A stretch of DNA of 35,182 nt from JAGQLF01 sp964635995 (GTDB taxonomy: Bacteria; Patescibacteriota; Dojkabacteria; J137), in contig CAZWRA010000011.1 of NCBI GenBank assembly GCA_964635995.1, forward strand, positions 1 through 35,182, written 5' to 3'. Numbering within the stretch: position 1 is the stretch's first letter; each line of letters opens with the position of its first letter. Under the pieces are notes generated by a model. The model had not been told where the DNA came from and searched no databases. It saw nothing but the letters and a program-made list of their open reading frames with translations. Position numbers and translations under genes: made by a program. This document shows, in pieces, positions 19,319-27,863 of the stretch.

Positions 19319-19888
19319 CTATATAGGTTGGGACGGGGTGATTTCAATATCTATCTGTTTTTGTATTAGATTCATTGCGGATTCAGGATACAGCACGTTT
19401 CTTAAAACATAATCTGCTGTTTGTGTAAGTTTGTCGACTTGTTCAAGATGAACATTTCCATAATTAAAGTATTTTCCTAAAAAGCTTTTAAAAACTTCCA
19501 CTCTATCCAACTCATTAAGAGTTAAGGTTTGAATTCTTTTACTTAATAATCCTGATTCAATAACCACTTTGTCTGGAATTTGATCAATAATTTGATCTTC
19601 CGATTTTTGTACATACCCTGGTATTAGAGTGTATTTTACAGATCGGTAATATAGATATCTAAGAGAATATCCAAGAAATACTAATAAAGCTAAAACAAGA
19701 TAAATTAAAACAATAATCATCAAAAATTCAGGGATATTGAATAATAAAGCAAAGATAAACACTAATGTTACTCCAAGTCCTAAAAGTGAAAATATAAGTT
19801 GTAATTGGATAATTAATAAAGGTACCTTACTCCTTTTAAATATTACTGTTTTCTCATTACCACGATTAATTACTTTTAGATCTGTCAT
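19319..19888 (-). CDS. Bacterial PH-domain (YdbS/DUF304-like) membrane protein
   Basis: 189 residues. Two hydrophobic helices (about 24-50 and 53-75) are followed by a bacterial pleckstrin-homology-type segment: KYTLIPGYV, VVIESGLLSKRIQTLTLNEL, DRVEVFKSFLGKYFNYGNVH. The pattern of a loaded Gly-Leu-Leu turn, then a strand and a small-residue FNYGNV, is typical of bPH_2 domains. Function unknown; relatives are linked to envelope stress. It is separated from the RRM gene by a strong terminator hairpin. Confidence 0.8.
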   Translation of the reverse strand: MTDLKVINRGNEKTVIFKRSKVPLLIIQLQLIFSLLGLGVTLVFIFALLFNIPEFLMIIVLIYLVLALLVFLGYSLRYLYYRSVKYTLIPGYVQKSEDQIIDQIPDKVVIESGLLSKRIQTLTLNELDRVEVFKSFLGKYFNYGNVHLEQVDKLTQTADYVLRNVLYPESAMNLIQKQIDIEITPSQPI

Positions 19889-19917
19889 AGTTCTATTATA
19901 CCTGTGAATATATAAAA

Positions 19918-19944
19918 AAATCGCAGATTAAAAATCTGCGATTT
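19918..19944 (-). terminator. Intrinsic terminator after the RRM gene
   Basis: A perfect 12-bp stem, AAATCGCAGATT and AATCTGCGATTT, with a three-base loop. On the minus strand the stem is followed by a run of T, and it lies 30 bases after the RRM stop codon. The other side is also T-rich, so it may work in both directions. Confidence 0.88.
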
Positions 19945-19973
19945 ATTTTCGAAAAAAAGACTTTTTTCTTTGA

Positions 19974-20273
19974 TTATTCGTTGTCGAAGTTTCTTCTCAT
20001 TGGTCTTCTTGGTCTTTCTCCACGATCTTGTCTTTCTTCAGCAAAAGCAACTCTTAGCTCTCGACCTTCAACTTCTTTTCCGTTGAATGTTTCTAGAGCA
20101 TTTTGTGCTTCTTCTTCAGTCGACATAGTCACGAAACCAAATCCCTTTGATCTTCCACTCATCTTGTCAACGATAACGATAGCATCTTCAACTGTTCCAA
20201 CCTCACTAAAGATTTCTTTTAAAGAATCTGTTGAGATATCCCAGCTTAAATTACCTACATACAATTTTTTCAT
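19974..20273 (-). CDS. RRM-type RNA-binding protein
   Basis: 99 residues; a single RNA recognition motif. RNP2 is LYVGNL (4-9) and RNP1 is KGFGFVTM (43-50), with the aromatic residues that stack on RNA bases present. It ends in a short Arg-rich tail (RPRRPMRRNFDNE), as in cyanobacterial Rbp and other bacterial RRM proteins linked to cold response and RNA chaperoning. Probably monocistronic, with its own terminator at 19918-19944. Confidence 0.93.
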   Translation of the reverse strand: MKKLYVGNLSWDISTDSLKEIFSEVGTVEDAIVIVDKMSGRSKGFGFVTMSTEEEAQNALETFNGKEVEGRELRVAFAEERQDRGERPRRPMRRNFDNE

Positions 20274-20582
20274 TGTACTAGAATAGAAATAAAAAATTAG
20301 TTACTCCTAATTATAGACGGATTATTTCTAATACAATGAAAAGATTTAATCACGTCTATCTTTCGGACTCCTCTATTATATCACCAAAGAATCATAAAAG
20401 ATACAAGTGGTTTTCGAAAATATTCATAGAAAATTCATGACGCTCAATAAACAGTGTAGTTCAGTTCTTAGGAGTAAATAAGATTTTTAAGTAAAATTTT
20501 CCCTTGATACATTAGGAGGATTAATCCTATAATCATATTTGTTACTACGTCCGTAGTACTATATTATTTTTATTTCCTCAAT
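20274..20582. other. 309-base intergenic region between divergent genes
   Basis: No coding frame is supported. On the minus side, a TATAAT (20310-20315) about 37 bases before the RRM start is a possible -10. On the plus side are GGATTAATCC near 20518-20527, inside a TAGGA...TCCTA context, and the dyad at 20543-20558. Its length would suit regulated promoters or a structured 5' leader for the RRM gene, but I recognise no known riboswitch. Confidence 0.5.
20543..20558. promoter_or_regulatory. Short inverted repeat before the flavin operon
   Basis: TACTACG, spacer TC, CGTAGTA: a perfect 7-bp dyad ending 24 bases before the ATG of the FMN-binding protein gene. Its position fits an operator. No matching regulator is seen in the window. 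Confidence 0.45.
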
Positions 20583-21095
20583 ATGAATGAGAACCAAAGC
20601 AATTCAATTCCAGTTATTGTCGGAGGTTTAGTTATAGAAGCAATTGTTCTTGGTGGTTCTTTTGCATTGATAAACAATGGGCAAGAAGCTGCTAATAGTA
20701 ATGTACAAACCGAAACTGAAGATACTTCTTCAAATGTAATCGGAGAAACAACAACTTCTAATCCTCCTGAAGAAACTGAATTAGGTCTAGAGTTAGTTTA
20801 TAATAACGGTGAATACACAGCTGTTGGGACATACACTTCACCAGCGGGATCTGAAGAAGTAGAAGTTAAATTAAACATCGAAAATGATACTATTACTGCT
20901 GTAGATGTTATGCCAAAAGCTACTAATCCTGTATCAGTAAAGTTACAAAATGCCTTTAAAGATGAGATATCTAATGTAATAGTTGGAAAGAATATCAATG
21001 AGGTAGAGTATCCAGGAAACGTTAACGGATCTTCATTAACTGGTTATGGTTTTATCGAAGCAGTAGAACAGATTAAAGCTAATGCATTAATTTAA
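20583..21095 (+). CDS. Membrane-anchored FMN-binding-domain protein
   Basis: 170 residues. An N-terminal membrane anchor (PVIVGGLVIEAIVLGGSFAL) and a Thr/Ser/Glu-rich linker (36-66) lead to an FMN-binding domain (about 67-170) with GTYTSPAGSEEVEVKLNI and the end NVNGSSLTGYGFIEAVEQIK. This end aligns with the flavinylation site of the family (S-G-A-T-x-T then GF-x-x-A); here it reads N-G-S-S-L-T, so Ser151 would take the place of the flavinylated Thr. The anchor places the domain outside. The next gene is ApbE, the enzyme that attaches FMN, and then a membrane reductase, forming an electron-export module. Confidence 0.85.
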   Translation: MNENQSNSIPVIVGGLVIEAIVLGGSFALINNGQEAANSNVQTETEDTSSNVIGETTTSNPPEETELGLELVYNNGEYTAVGTYTSPAGSEEVEVKLNIENDTITAVDVMPKATNPVSVKLQNAFKDEISNVIVGKNINEVEYPGNVNGSSLTGYGFIEAVEQIKANALI

Positions 21096-22012
21096 TGAAA
21101 ATAAGTTTAGAAGAGAAAAACAATACAAAATTTTTTTCTTTTCAAGCAACAGGAACAAAGTGGATCGTTATAGTCGATCCACTTTCTGAAAACAAAATCG
21201 ATGAAATAAAATCAAAAATAACTTCTATAGTTACTGATTTTGAACAAAAATACTCAAGGTTCAAAGATGACAGTATTTTAAGCATACTAAAACAAACTGG
21301 CCAATATCCAAATCCTCCAGAAGATCTTATTAATATGATTAATTTAGGCAAAGAATTAGAGTTAGTTACAGAAGGTCATTTTAACTTATCAATAGGAAAT
21401 GTTTTAGAAAGTAGAGGTTATGATAAGAATTACTCATTTGAGTCAAAAGAGATAACAAAAAAAACTGATGATTGGCTTATTCAAATGAACAGTGAGGTAA
21501 TAAAAATTACAGCTGGAACTCAATTAGACTTCGGAAGTTTCGGTAAAGGATATTTAATAGATTTATTATTTTTAGATTTAAAACAATTAGGTTTTACTTC
21601 AATAACTATAAACGCAGGAGGTGACATCTATTACTTTAACTCTGAAAATAAGCCTAAAAAATTCATACTTGAAAATCCATTTAACTTATCTGAATTTATT
21701 GGAGAAATTGAAATTGTTAACTCATCAATCTCCTCTAGTAGTAATAATAGAAGAAAATGGAGAGATAAAATTACAGGTGAAATACATTCACATTTAGATA
21801 GTTATCTTTCTAACCATAAAATTGAAATCGCTGCTGTATTTACACATTCTAAAACTGCAATAATTTCAGATGCTATAGCAACATGTTTATTTATTTCCCC
21901 TCAGAATTTTCATAAAATACTTTCAGACAGGTATGAGACTGAGTATTTAATTATATTGGAGGATGGAAGATATGTAAGAAGTGAAAATTATAACGGAGTT
22001 TTAAATGCATAA
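21095..22012 (+). CDS. apbE: FAD:protein FMN transferase (ApbE)
   Basis: 305 residues; transfers FMN from FAD to Ser/Thr of partner proteins. Family segments are visible: LDFGSFGKG (144-152), NAGGD (173-177), HSHLD (231-235, the counterpart of hHiidP) and HSKTAIISDAIATCLF (251-266), whose Asp and Thr bind magnesium. No signal peptide or lipobox is seen, unlike many ApbE proteins, so the modification may occur before export or by another route. Its ATG shares one base with the stop of the FMN-binding protein gene, and its end overlaps the reductase start by eight bases, so the three genes are coupled. Confidence 0.93.
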   Translation: MKISLEEKNNTKFFSFQATGTKWIVIVDPLSENKIDEIKSKITSIVTDFEQKYSRFKDDSILSILKQTGQYPNPPEDLINMINLGKELELVTEGHFNLSIGNVLESRGYDKNYSFESKEITKKTDDWLIQMNSEVIKITAGTQLDFGSFGKGYLIDLLFLDLKQLGFTSITINAGGDIYYFNSENKPKKFILENPFNLSEFIGEIEIVNSSISSSSNNRRKWRDKITGEIHSHLDSYLSNHKIEIAAVFTHSKTAIISDAIATCLFISPQNFHKILSDRYETEYLIILEDGRYVRSENYNGVLNA

Positions 22013-23344
22013 AATGACAAAAGTTAAGATTTATATAATAATTCTAATTTCCACTTTATCTCTATTTATATTTACTTATGATCTATGGATCATAGCTTTT
22101 GAATTAGGAAAACCGTCTGATATTGCATATATATTCGGAACACAGTTAGGTTTAACTGTAGGATTACTTCTTTGGTATCAATATCATTTAGGTGTTAGAG
22201 GTTTTATAAAAATGTTTACTAAAGACTTACTAGCAGCTTTGATGTTCCTAAGAAAATTGGAATTTATGGGTTACTTCTTATATTTCTGCATCCATTAGCT
22301 ATGATTCTTTTCTATAATTCAGTTGGAATAAATCTTCTTATTTTTAAAATTGATACAAAGTTTGATTTTGGAATAAGACTTGGAACGATCTCATTAATAT
22401 TATTCTCAACAATATGGTTAACGACTGCTTTATTAAGAACTAGATTAGGATTTAGAGCTTGGAAATTAATTCATTTTTTAGCTTTCCTGATTTTTCCTTT
22501 TGTTTTCTTTCATGCATTTCAAGCAGGAACTGTTACATCAATTACAGGATTCAGAACAGTTTGGATAATTCTAGGTTTATATTTTCTAGTTTTAACTATA
22601 TTTAGAATACTATTTCAATTTGGCTTAGTAAGAGAAAAATATATTGTAAAAGAAAAGATACAAGAAGCAAACAATATAGTGAAATTAACCCTTAAAGCAA
22701 AAGGAAAAGGTATTGGTAAGATCAGACCTGGACAATTTGGCTATATTTCAAAAGCTGGCTTCTTAAGAGAGCATCATCCTTTTACTCTTGCTGATTTTGA
22801 TTCAGATAAAAACGAAATTAACTTTATATTTAAGAAGGTTGGGAAATGGACAAGAAATCCTGAAACTTTAAATATAGGGGATACTGTTTTAATTGATGGA
22901 CCTTACGGAATATTTTTAAAAGATGTTTATAAATACAATACGTTTGTATTTTATGCAGGTGGAATTGGTATTACTCCATCATTAAGTACAATAAAAAAAT
23001 TAAGGACTGAACATAAAGATATAAAAATAATCCTATTTATTTGTACAGCAAATGAAAATGAAATTGTGTATAGAGAAGAGTTAGAAAAATTAGCAAAACA
23101 GAGTAATGAACTTTTCGAAATAATGTACGTTATTTCTGACTCAGGAAAAGAATCTCAAGATTTTAAATCATATATAGGTAAACGTATTGATTCTGCGATA
23201 ATTACCGAATGTATCAATAGTTAAATAACTGAATGTTTCCATGCAATCTGTGGACCTAAGCCTTTCATGAATTCCGTTTATAAAATTTTATTAGAAAAAA
23301 AAGTTAATGAAGAAAATATTGATAGGGAGTTATTTTCTTATTAA
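22005..23344 (+). pseudogene. Ferric reductase-like membrane oxidoreductase, interrupted
   Basis: A membrane flavoprotein of the ferric reductase/NADPH oxidase type. The N-terminal half has about six helices with candidate heme histidines (LHPLAMIL, and two in KLIHFLAFLIFPFVFFHAFQ). The C-terminal half is a ferredoxin-reductase module: FAD-binding HHPFTLADF, NAD-binding YAGGIGITPSLS, and CGPKPFM near the end. Two lesions: an A4 run (22253-22256) lacks one A, after which the true frame reads RKIGIYGLLLIFLHPLAMIL; and a TAA at 23222-23224 cuts off the last 40 residues, which include CGPKPFM and ELFSY. Repaired length about 446. It should pass electrons from NAD(P)H across the membrane to the flavinylated partner. 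Confidence 0.85.
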
Positions 23345-23628
23345 TAATTAAGAGTTGAATCATCAATAAAACAATACAACCAATTCTCACCCATTTCTGC
23401 AGAAATTATTAGATTATGTCCTTCTTCTACAAAATGTTTATATGCGTGCTGATTTGGAGATTAATTACAACATAACATTTTTCCATAAATCTGACATATT
23501 CTTAAATGTACCCACCAACTGTTAATCTTTGAGCATTCCTCACATTCAAACTTAATAAAATTAGCTTTATGAATCATCTTACTTTTATTGAACTTAGCAA
23601 TATGTAAACAAATTTCATTTTCTTCCAT
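23341..23628 (-). pseudogene. UBP-type zinc finger protein with in-frame stop
   Basis: A 96-codon frame from the ATG at 23628. It follows the bacterial UBP zinc-finger pattern: CLHI near the start, ECEECSKINSWWVHLRICQI, then SPNQHAYKHFVEEGH and ENWLYCFIDD. Two defects: a TAA at 23461-23463 replaces the Ser of the conserved C-C-D-S-S-x-x-x-H segment, and the second Cys of the inner C-x-x-C is Tyr (CQIYGK). The Ser codon TCA is one change from TAA. The family binds ubiquitin C-termini in eukaryotes; bacterial members are of unknown role. Its stop overlaps the reductase gene by four bases, end to end. Confidence 0.75.
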
Positions 23629-23701
23629 ACATTAATTTATATATGTTCTTTAAAAAAATCTATTCTTTATGTATATTTTGCTATACACGTTATTTTAAAA
23701 A

Positions 23702-25201
23702 ATGGACAAACTTAGACTAATTTTCCGTGAATACGATATTAGAGGGATTGCCGGAAAAGGCTTTGAACCCGAAGCTATTGCAGAATATGAAAAATGGTAT
23801 GGTCCATTTCCAGGTGTAACTATAACACCTGATATTTCTAGGCTTATAGGGAGAGCCTATGGTTCACACTTAAAAGTGCAGGGAGCAAAAAAAGTTTTAG
23901 TAGGGTATGAAGTCAGACCTTTTGCTGATATTTTAAAAGATGAGTTTGTAGAAGGGATTCTAGATTGTGGAATTAATGTTGTAGATGCAGGAAAAACATG
24001 TACTCCTTTTATTTATTTTCTGACTTCTCATTTAAACTTTGATGGTGGTGTAAATATTACTGGAAGTCATAATGTTTATTTTTTCAATGGATATAAGATG
24101 CTTCAAAAAGATTCAAAGCCATTATACGGAGAAGAGCTTTTAACTTTATATGATCGAATTATACATAATAACTTTAAATTAGTAAGCGTTGATACAAGAG
24201 GAGAGAAAACTATTGTAGATAATAGTTATGAGATTTATAAAAAGGAAGTATTACCTAATTTTAACCTACAAAAGAAATTAAGAGTAGTGATTGATTGCGG
24301 GAATGGAACTCCTGGACTTTTTGCTAAGGACTTTTTTGAAAGTCTTGGCGTAGATATTCTTGAAGAATTATTCTTTGACCCAGATGCAAAGTTTCCAAAT
24401 CATGTACCTGACCCTGAAAGCGCTATAAATATGACTTTTTTGATTGAATCTGTAAAAAGAAATAATGCTGATATTGGAATAGCTTTTGATGCAGATGGAG
24501 ATAGAGTAGGATTTGTTGACGAAAAAGGAAATTTAATTTTTGCTGATAATGTATTAATGCTTCTAGCAAAAGAATTTTCATCTGAACATAGAGGAATGAA
24601 AGTTTTATTTGATGTAAAAAGTTCAAAAAGATTAGAGGACATTTTACCTGAATTAGAATTAATTCCTTTAATGCATAGAACTGGACATGCCCCTATTAAA
24701 GATACCCTTAGAAATGATGAAAACATAATTTTAGGAGGAGAACTTTCAGGTCATTTTTACTTTACAAAAAACTATCCTAAAGCTGATGATGGATTTTATG
24801 CAGCAGCAACTATCTTAGAATTATTAAGTAAAACTGATAAGAATTTTTCAGAACTATTTGATTTTATTCCAAAAAGAGTAGGTACTTCAGAAATGAAACT
24901 TCCTTGTTCTGATCTAGTTAAATTTTCTATTATTAAAAACGTTACTGAAGAACTTGAAAAACAATTTGATGTAATAAAAATAGATGGTGCAAGAATAAAT
25001 TTTTCTGAAACCGGGTGGGGCTTAATAAGAGCATCTAATACGTCTCCATATATTACAGTGAGGGTTGAGGGAATTGATGAGGCGGAAGTACTAAAGATCA
25101 AAAATATATTCGCTGATCTACTCGATCCGTTTTCTGAAATTGAGGATAAGTTAAACCGAAGTATTGTAGCCGATCCAAATGGAAGATTAGGATTTGTTTA
25201 A
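23702..25201 (+). CDS. Phosphomannomutase/phosphoglucomutase
   Basis: 499 residues, intact. An alpha-D-phosphohexomutase that interconverts hexose 6- and 1-phosphates for nucleotide-sugar synthesis. Four active-site loops: the phosphoserine loop NITGSHN (Ser122), the metal loop DADGDR (263-268), the sugar-recognition loop GELSGH (346-351) and the phosphate-binding RASNTSP (443-449). In the first loop the usual Ala before Ser is Gly, a tolerated variant. The N-terminal FREYDIRGIAG is also typical. It could supply precursors to the glycosyltransferase upstream in the window. Confidence 0.95.
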   Translation: MDKLRLIFREYDIRGIAGKGFEPEAIAEYEKWYGPFPGVTITPDISRLIGRAYGSHLKVQGAKKVLVGYEVRPFADILKDEFVEGILDCGINVVDAGKTCTPFIYFLTSHLNFDGGVNITGSHNVYFFNGYKMLQKDSKPLYGEELLTLYDRIIHNNFKLVSVDTRGEKTIVDNSYEIYKKEVLPNFNLQKKLRVVIDCGNGTPGLFAKDFFESLGVDILEELFFDPDAKFPNHVPDPESAINMTFLIESVKRNNADIGIAFDADGDRVGFVDEKGNLIFADNVLMLLAKEFSSEHRGMKVLFDVKSSKRLEDILPELELIPLMHRTGHAPIKDTLRNDENIILGGELSGHFYFTKNYPKADDGFYAAATILELLSKTDKNFSELFDFIPKRVGTSEMKLPCSDLVKFSIIKNVTEELEKQFDVIKIDGARINFSETGWGLIRASNTSPYITVRVEGIDEAEVLKIKNIFADLLDPFSEIEDKLNRSIVADPNGRLGFV

Positions 25202-25750
25202 GCTTCTAATTTAGCTAAATCAGAATTAACCTTATCGATATAATCTCTTATATGAGATGGTAATTCATTACCTTTAACTACAATAATTCTAACTCCTATT
25301 CTTGAAGTTTCTCCAGGACGTATAATTCTTGCGATTTCAGGGTAATGACGATCATCACCTATTTGTCTCCAATTTTCAATTGCAACATCTGGTTGACCAA
25401 TTGTATTCTTATCTTTAAAAATAATCTGGTTTAAACTATGTGTTCTGAGTTCTACTTCAGGAATAATTACAACCTGTCTCCTAAGCCTATCTCTTTGATC
25501 TAATATTCTTACGCTTCTATCCGGAAGATTTTCATCGTAATCCTGAGGTACACTTCTTCCAAAAAATCCCTTTGGAAACAACGATCTCTTTTAAAAAAGC
25601 ATTAAAATATGTATGGAATCCGCTAGCATCTCTAAAATCTTCATTACCAAGATTTGTAATCCAAACTTCATCTAGTAAGCTCGAAACTTTTGGATCGTTT
25701 AAGTCTTCAATTGTTACTCTTCGAACAATTTCAGCTTCTCCTGGATACAT
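25198..25750 (-). CDS. Unknown protein, frameshifted in a T run
   Basis: Two overlapping frames join when the six-T run (A run 25561-25566) is shortened by one: SKGI-F-GRSVPQDYDENLPD. The joined protein has about 183 residues: an acidic N-terminal part (MYPGEAEIVRRVTIEDLNDP) and a C-terminal part with RIIRPGETSRIGVRIIVVKG. No membrane segment, cysteine motif or family is recognised. It follows the unknown gene at 25786 by 35 bases on the same strand, and the pair may act together. Confidence 0.6.
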
Positions 25751-25785
25751 TCTATTTAATAAAAAATAATTTCTTTAGCGACAGA

Positions 25786-26355
25786 TCACATCTTTTTATC
25801 AATATCTAGAGTTCCAATTAAAGTTCTTAGTCTTAATACAGAATCAACTACTTCATATGACTTATCTGATCTTAAGATTGCTCTAATAAATCTATCTAAA
25901 GAGTGTCTTCCAACTGTATCAACTTCAAATATTTTTGCAGCATCAATGTAATATTCTTCCATTACACCCTTCCATCTCTCAGCCGGTAATCTCATTTCAA
26001 TAAAATTCTCTCCAGCTTCAACTATATCCCAAGGAATTCCAGCAATAACACCATGGATATCTTTTAATCCAGGCTGAGAAACTCTTTGAGGTCTTTGTTC
26101 AAGATCTTCTTCATCTCCATATCTTCCAGCAGGGTTCATTAATGGATTTCCAAATCTTTGTCTGTAAATTTCTGAGAAATGAACGATTTTTTGGTTTAAA
26201 TCTCCAGGAAAAGTAACATCCTGTCCTTCCACTTCAATATCATTTATAGCCCCATGAGAGTATACAGTTAATTTACTTGGACCTAAGTTAAGTGTATAAA
26301 CATCAGAATTTATGCCTTCACTTGTTGTTATTGTACTTTGTTCTATATTACCCAT
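25786..26355 (-). CDS. Unknown soluble protein
   Basis: 189 residues, intact. Beta-rich start (TLNLGPSKLTVYSHGAIND), a charged middle with EEDLEQRPQRVSQPG, then a strand-helix region (GVIAGIPWDIVEAGENFIEM, RFIRAILRSDKSYEVV). No signal peptide, membrane segment or recognised motif. Probably cotranscribed with the gene at 25198. Confidence 0.6.
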   Translation of the reverse strand: MGNIEQSTITTSEGINSDVYTLNLGPSKLTVYSHGAINDIEVEGQDVTFPGDLNQKIVHFSEIYRQRFGNPLMNPAGRYGDEEDLEQRPQRVSQPGLKDIHGVIAGIPWDIVEAGENFIEMRLPAERWKGVMEEYYIDAAKIFEVDTVGRHSLDRFIRAILRSDKSYEVVDSVLRLRTLIGTLDIDKKM

Positions 26356-26439
26356 ATATAATTATATCATGAGTGGTGTTTTCTTATTCAAAATGATAAG
26401 TTGCTTATATTAACAAAAAATTATTTTTTATCAAAAAAT

Positions 26440-27024
26440 ATGTCTTCAAAAAGAAATCTAATATTAGGGCTTCTAGTTTTAATTTTCCTAGTTGTAGGAG
26501 CGTATGTGATCTATTCAACAGGTAACACAAGTGAACCTATGGATAATAATGAAGATAATGTAACTCCTGATCAAGATCAGAATAACAATGATGATCAAAA
26601 TACCGAACAAGAAGAGAAACCTGAAAAGGAAGAAGAGCATAACAATGAACCATTGCCTGCTCCAGATGAAACTCCAGAAAAGCAACCTGAGCCTCAACCT
26701 CAACCTCAGCCAGAACCAGAGCCTGTTGCACTAGCTCCTTTATCTTATTCTTTAAATATGGATAATTTATCATTTTCTCCTAATGCAATTACAGCTAAAC
26801 CAGGACAAACTATAACTGTTAATGTAACTTCAGTTGCAGGAACACATAATTTTATAATTAATGAACTGAATGCAAGCACTTCAACTGTAAATACTGGAGG
26901 ACAGAGTAGTGTAACTTTTACAATTCCTGAGAACACAGCTGTTGGAACTACTTATGAATTCTATTGTGGTATCTCTAATCATAGAGCATTAGGAATGGTA
27001 GGTACTTTAACTATTGTTCAATAA
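26440..27024 (+). CDS. Membrane-anchored cupredoxin
   Basis: About 194 residues from MSSKRNL at 26440; the frame is open upstream from a TTG at 26401. A single N-terminal membrane segment (LILGLLVLIFLVVGAYVIY) is followed by a long acidic and Pro-Gln-Glu-rich linker, then a cupredoxin domain of about 95 residues. All four type 1 copper ligands are in order: His in GTHNF, Cys in EFYCG, His in SNHRA and Met in LGMVG. It should be an extracytoplasmic blue copper electron carrier, possibly a partner of the flavin module. Confidence 0.88.
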   Translation: MSSKRNLILGLLVLIFLVVGAYVIYSTGNTSEPMDNNEDNVTPDQDQNNNDDQNTEQEEKPEKEEEHNNEPLPAPDETPEKQPEPQPQPQPEPEPVALAPLSYSLNMDNLSFSPNAITAKPGQTITVNVTSVAGTHNFIINELNASTSTVNTGGQSSVTFTIPENTAVGTTYEFYCGISNHRALGMVGTLTIVQ

Positions 27025-27111
27025 TAATTTAAAGAAGAATTACTAGAAAGAAGGTAATAAATGGGTAAAAAAAGAAGTAAAAAAGAAACAAGGAAAAACA
27101 TCAAATAGGAA

Positions 27112-27136
27112 GGAAGAAGCATAAGCTTCTCCTTTT
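27112..27136 (+). terminator. Hairpin terminator after the cupredoxin gene
   Basis: AGAAGC, loop ATAA, GCTTCT, extended by GG/CC around a bulged A, then TTTT. It lies about 90 bases after the cupredoxin stop and before the end of the converging Gmad2 gene. Confidence 0.5.
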
Positions 27137-27155
27137 CATCTTCAAATATATAAAG

Positions 27156-27760
27156 TTATAGATTTAGCAATTCAATTGTAATACTATCATCATTCTCTGG
27201 AAGTCCAGATGCATTATTATTTTTAAACACTAAGCTACTTCCAATTAACTCTGCTTCGCTACAAGGAAGTTCAGTTGTAAATTCAACATTTCCTGAGGTC
27301 ATCCAGTCTCCAACAGCTCTTGCTTGTGTTGTAGAAACAGTTTGACCTAGTATACTTACTAATTCAATTGAGAATTCAGATTCAAAAAACCAACCATCAT
27401 TTTCTATTTGACCTTCAATATTAATAGGACAAGTTATTGATTCAAGATCTATAGGCTGATCTAGAACAAGAGTAACACCATTTTCAGAAGTGTAAACTTG
27501 GGGTTCAATATCATATTCACTATCATTATTATTTTCATTGACATCAGTATTTTCATTTTCTGAATCATCAATATTATCTGTATCATTATTTGTATTCTGC
27601 TGTAGTTGGTCTTGATCATCCAGATCTCCGTTCATGTCATTACGATCTTGTAGAAATAGCAGGATAAGCGCACCTATTGCTACAAGTATAATAATGAAGA
27701 GAATACAAGTATAATAATGAAGAGAATAATTGAGAAAGGATTTGTTTGTTCTTTTTCCAT
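27156..27760 (-). CDS. Membrane-anchored Gmad2-domain protein, frameshifted by a 23-bp duplication
   Basis: The Gmad2 (immunoglobulin-like, sporulation-associated) domain lies at the C-terminal end: ITCPINIEGQIENDGWFFES, VGDWMTSGNVEFTTELPCSE and NNASGLPENDDSI. It follows an Asn/Asp-rich linker. The frame starting at 27635 lacks an anchor. From the ATG at 27760 the frame reads MEKEQTNPFSIILFIIILV, but a 23-bp tandem duplication (27682-27727) throws it out of register. With one copy removed, the anchor runs into LFLQDRNDMNGDL and the domain, giving 194 codons. The domain would sit outside the membrane. Function unknown. Confidence 0.8.
27682..27727. repeat. 23-bp perfect tandem duplication inside the Gmad2 gene
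   Basis: Two identical adjacent 23-base copies (27682-27704 and 27705-27727), each beginning ACAAGTATAA and ending GAAGAGAAT. Since 23 is not a multiple of three, the extra copy breaks the membrane-anchor frame. Recent slippage or an assembly artefact are both possible. Confidence 0.9.
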
Positions 27761-27863
27761 AGAAGAATATTAATAAATATGAAATTATATTACTTTAACT
27801 ATTACTATTCTATGGAATTACTCTTTAAGAAACTTATTGTTTCAGTAAATAGTTTGTAAACTG

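Noticed and set aside
27061..27108. 15-codon Lys-rich frame (MGKKRSKKETRKNIK) after a ribosome-site-like GAAGG
   Set aside because: Too short to support; a one-base change in its A7 run would give a different 20-codon frame. It may be random basic coding in an A-rich terminator leader.
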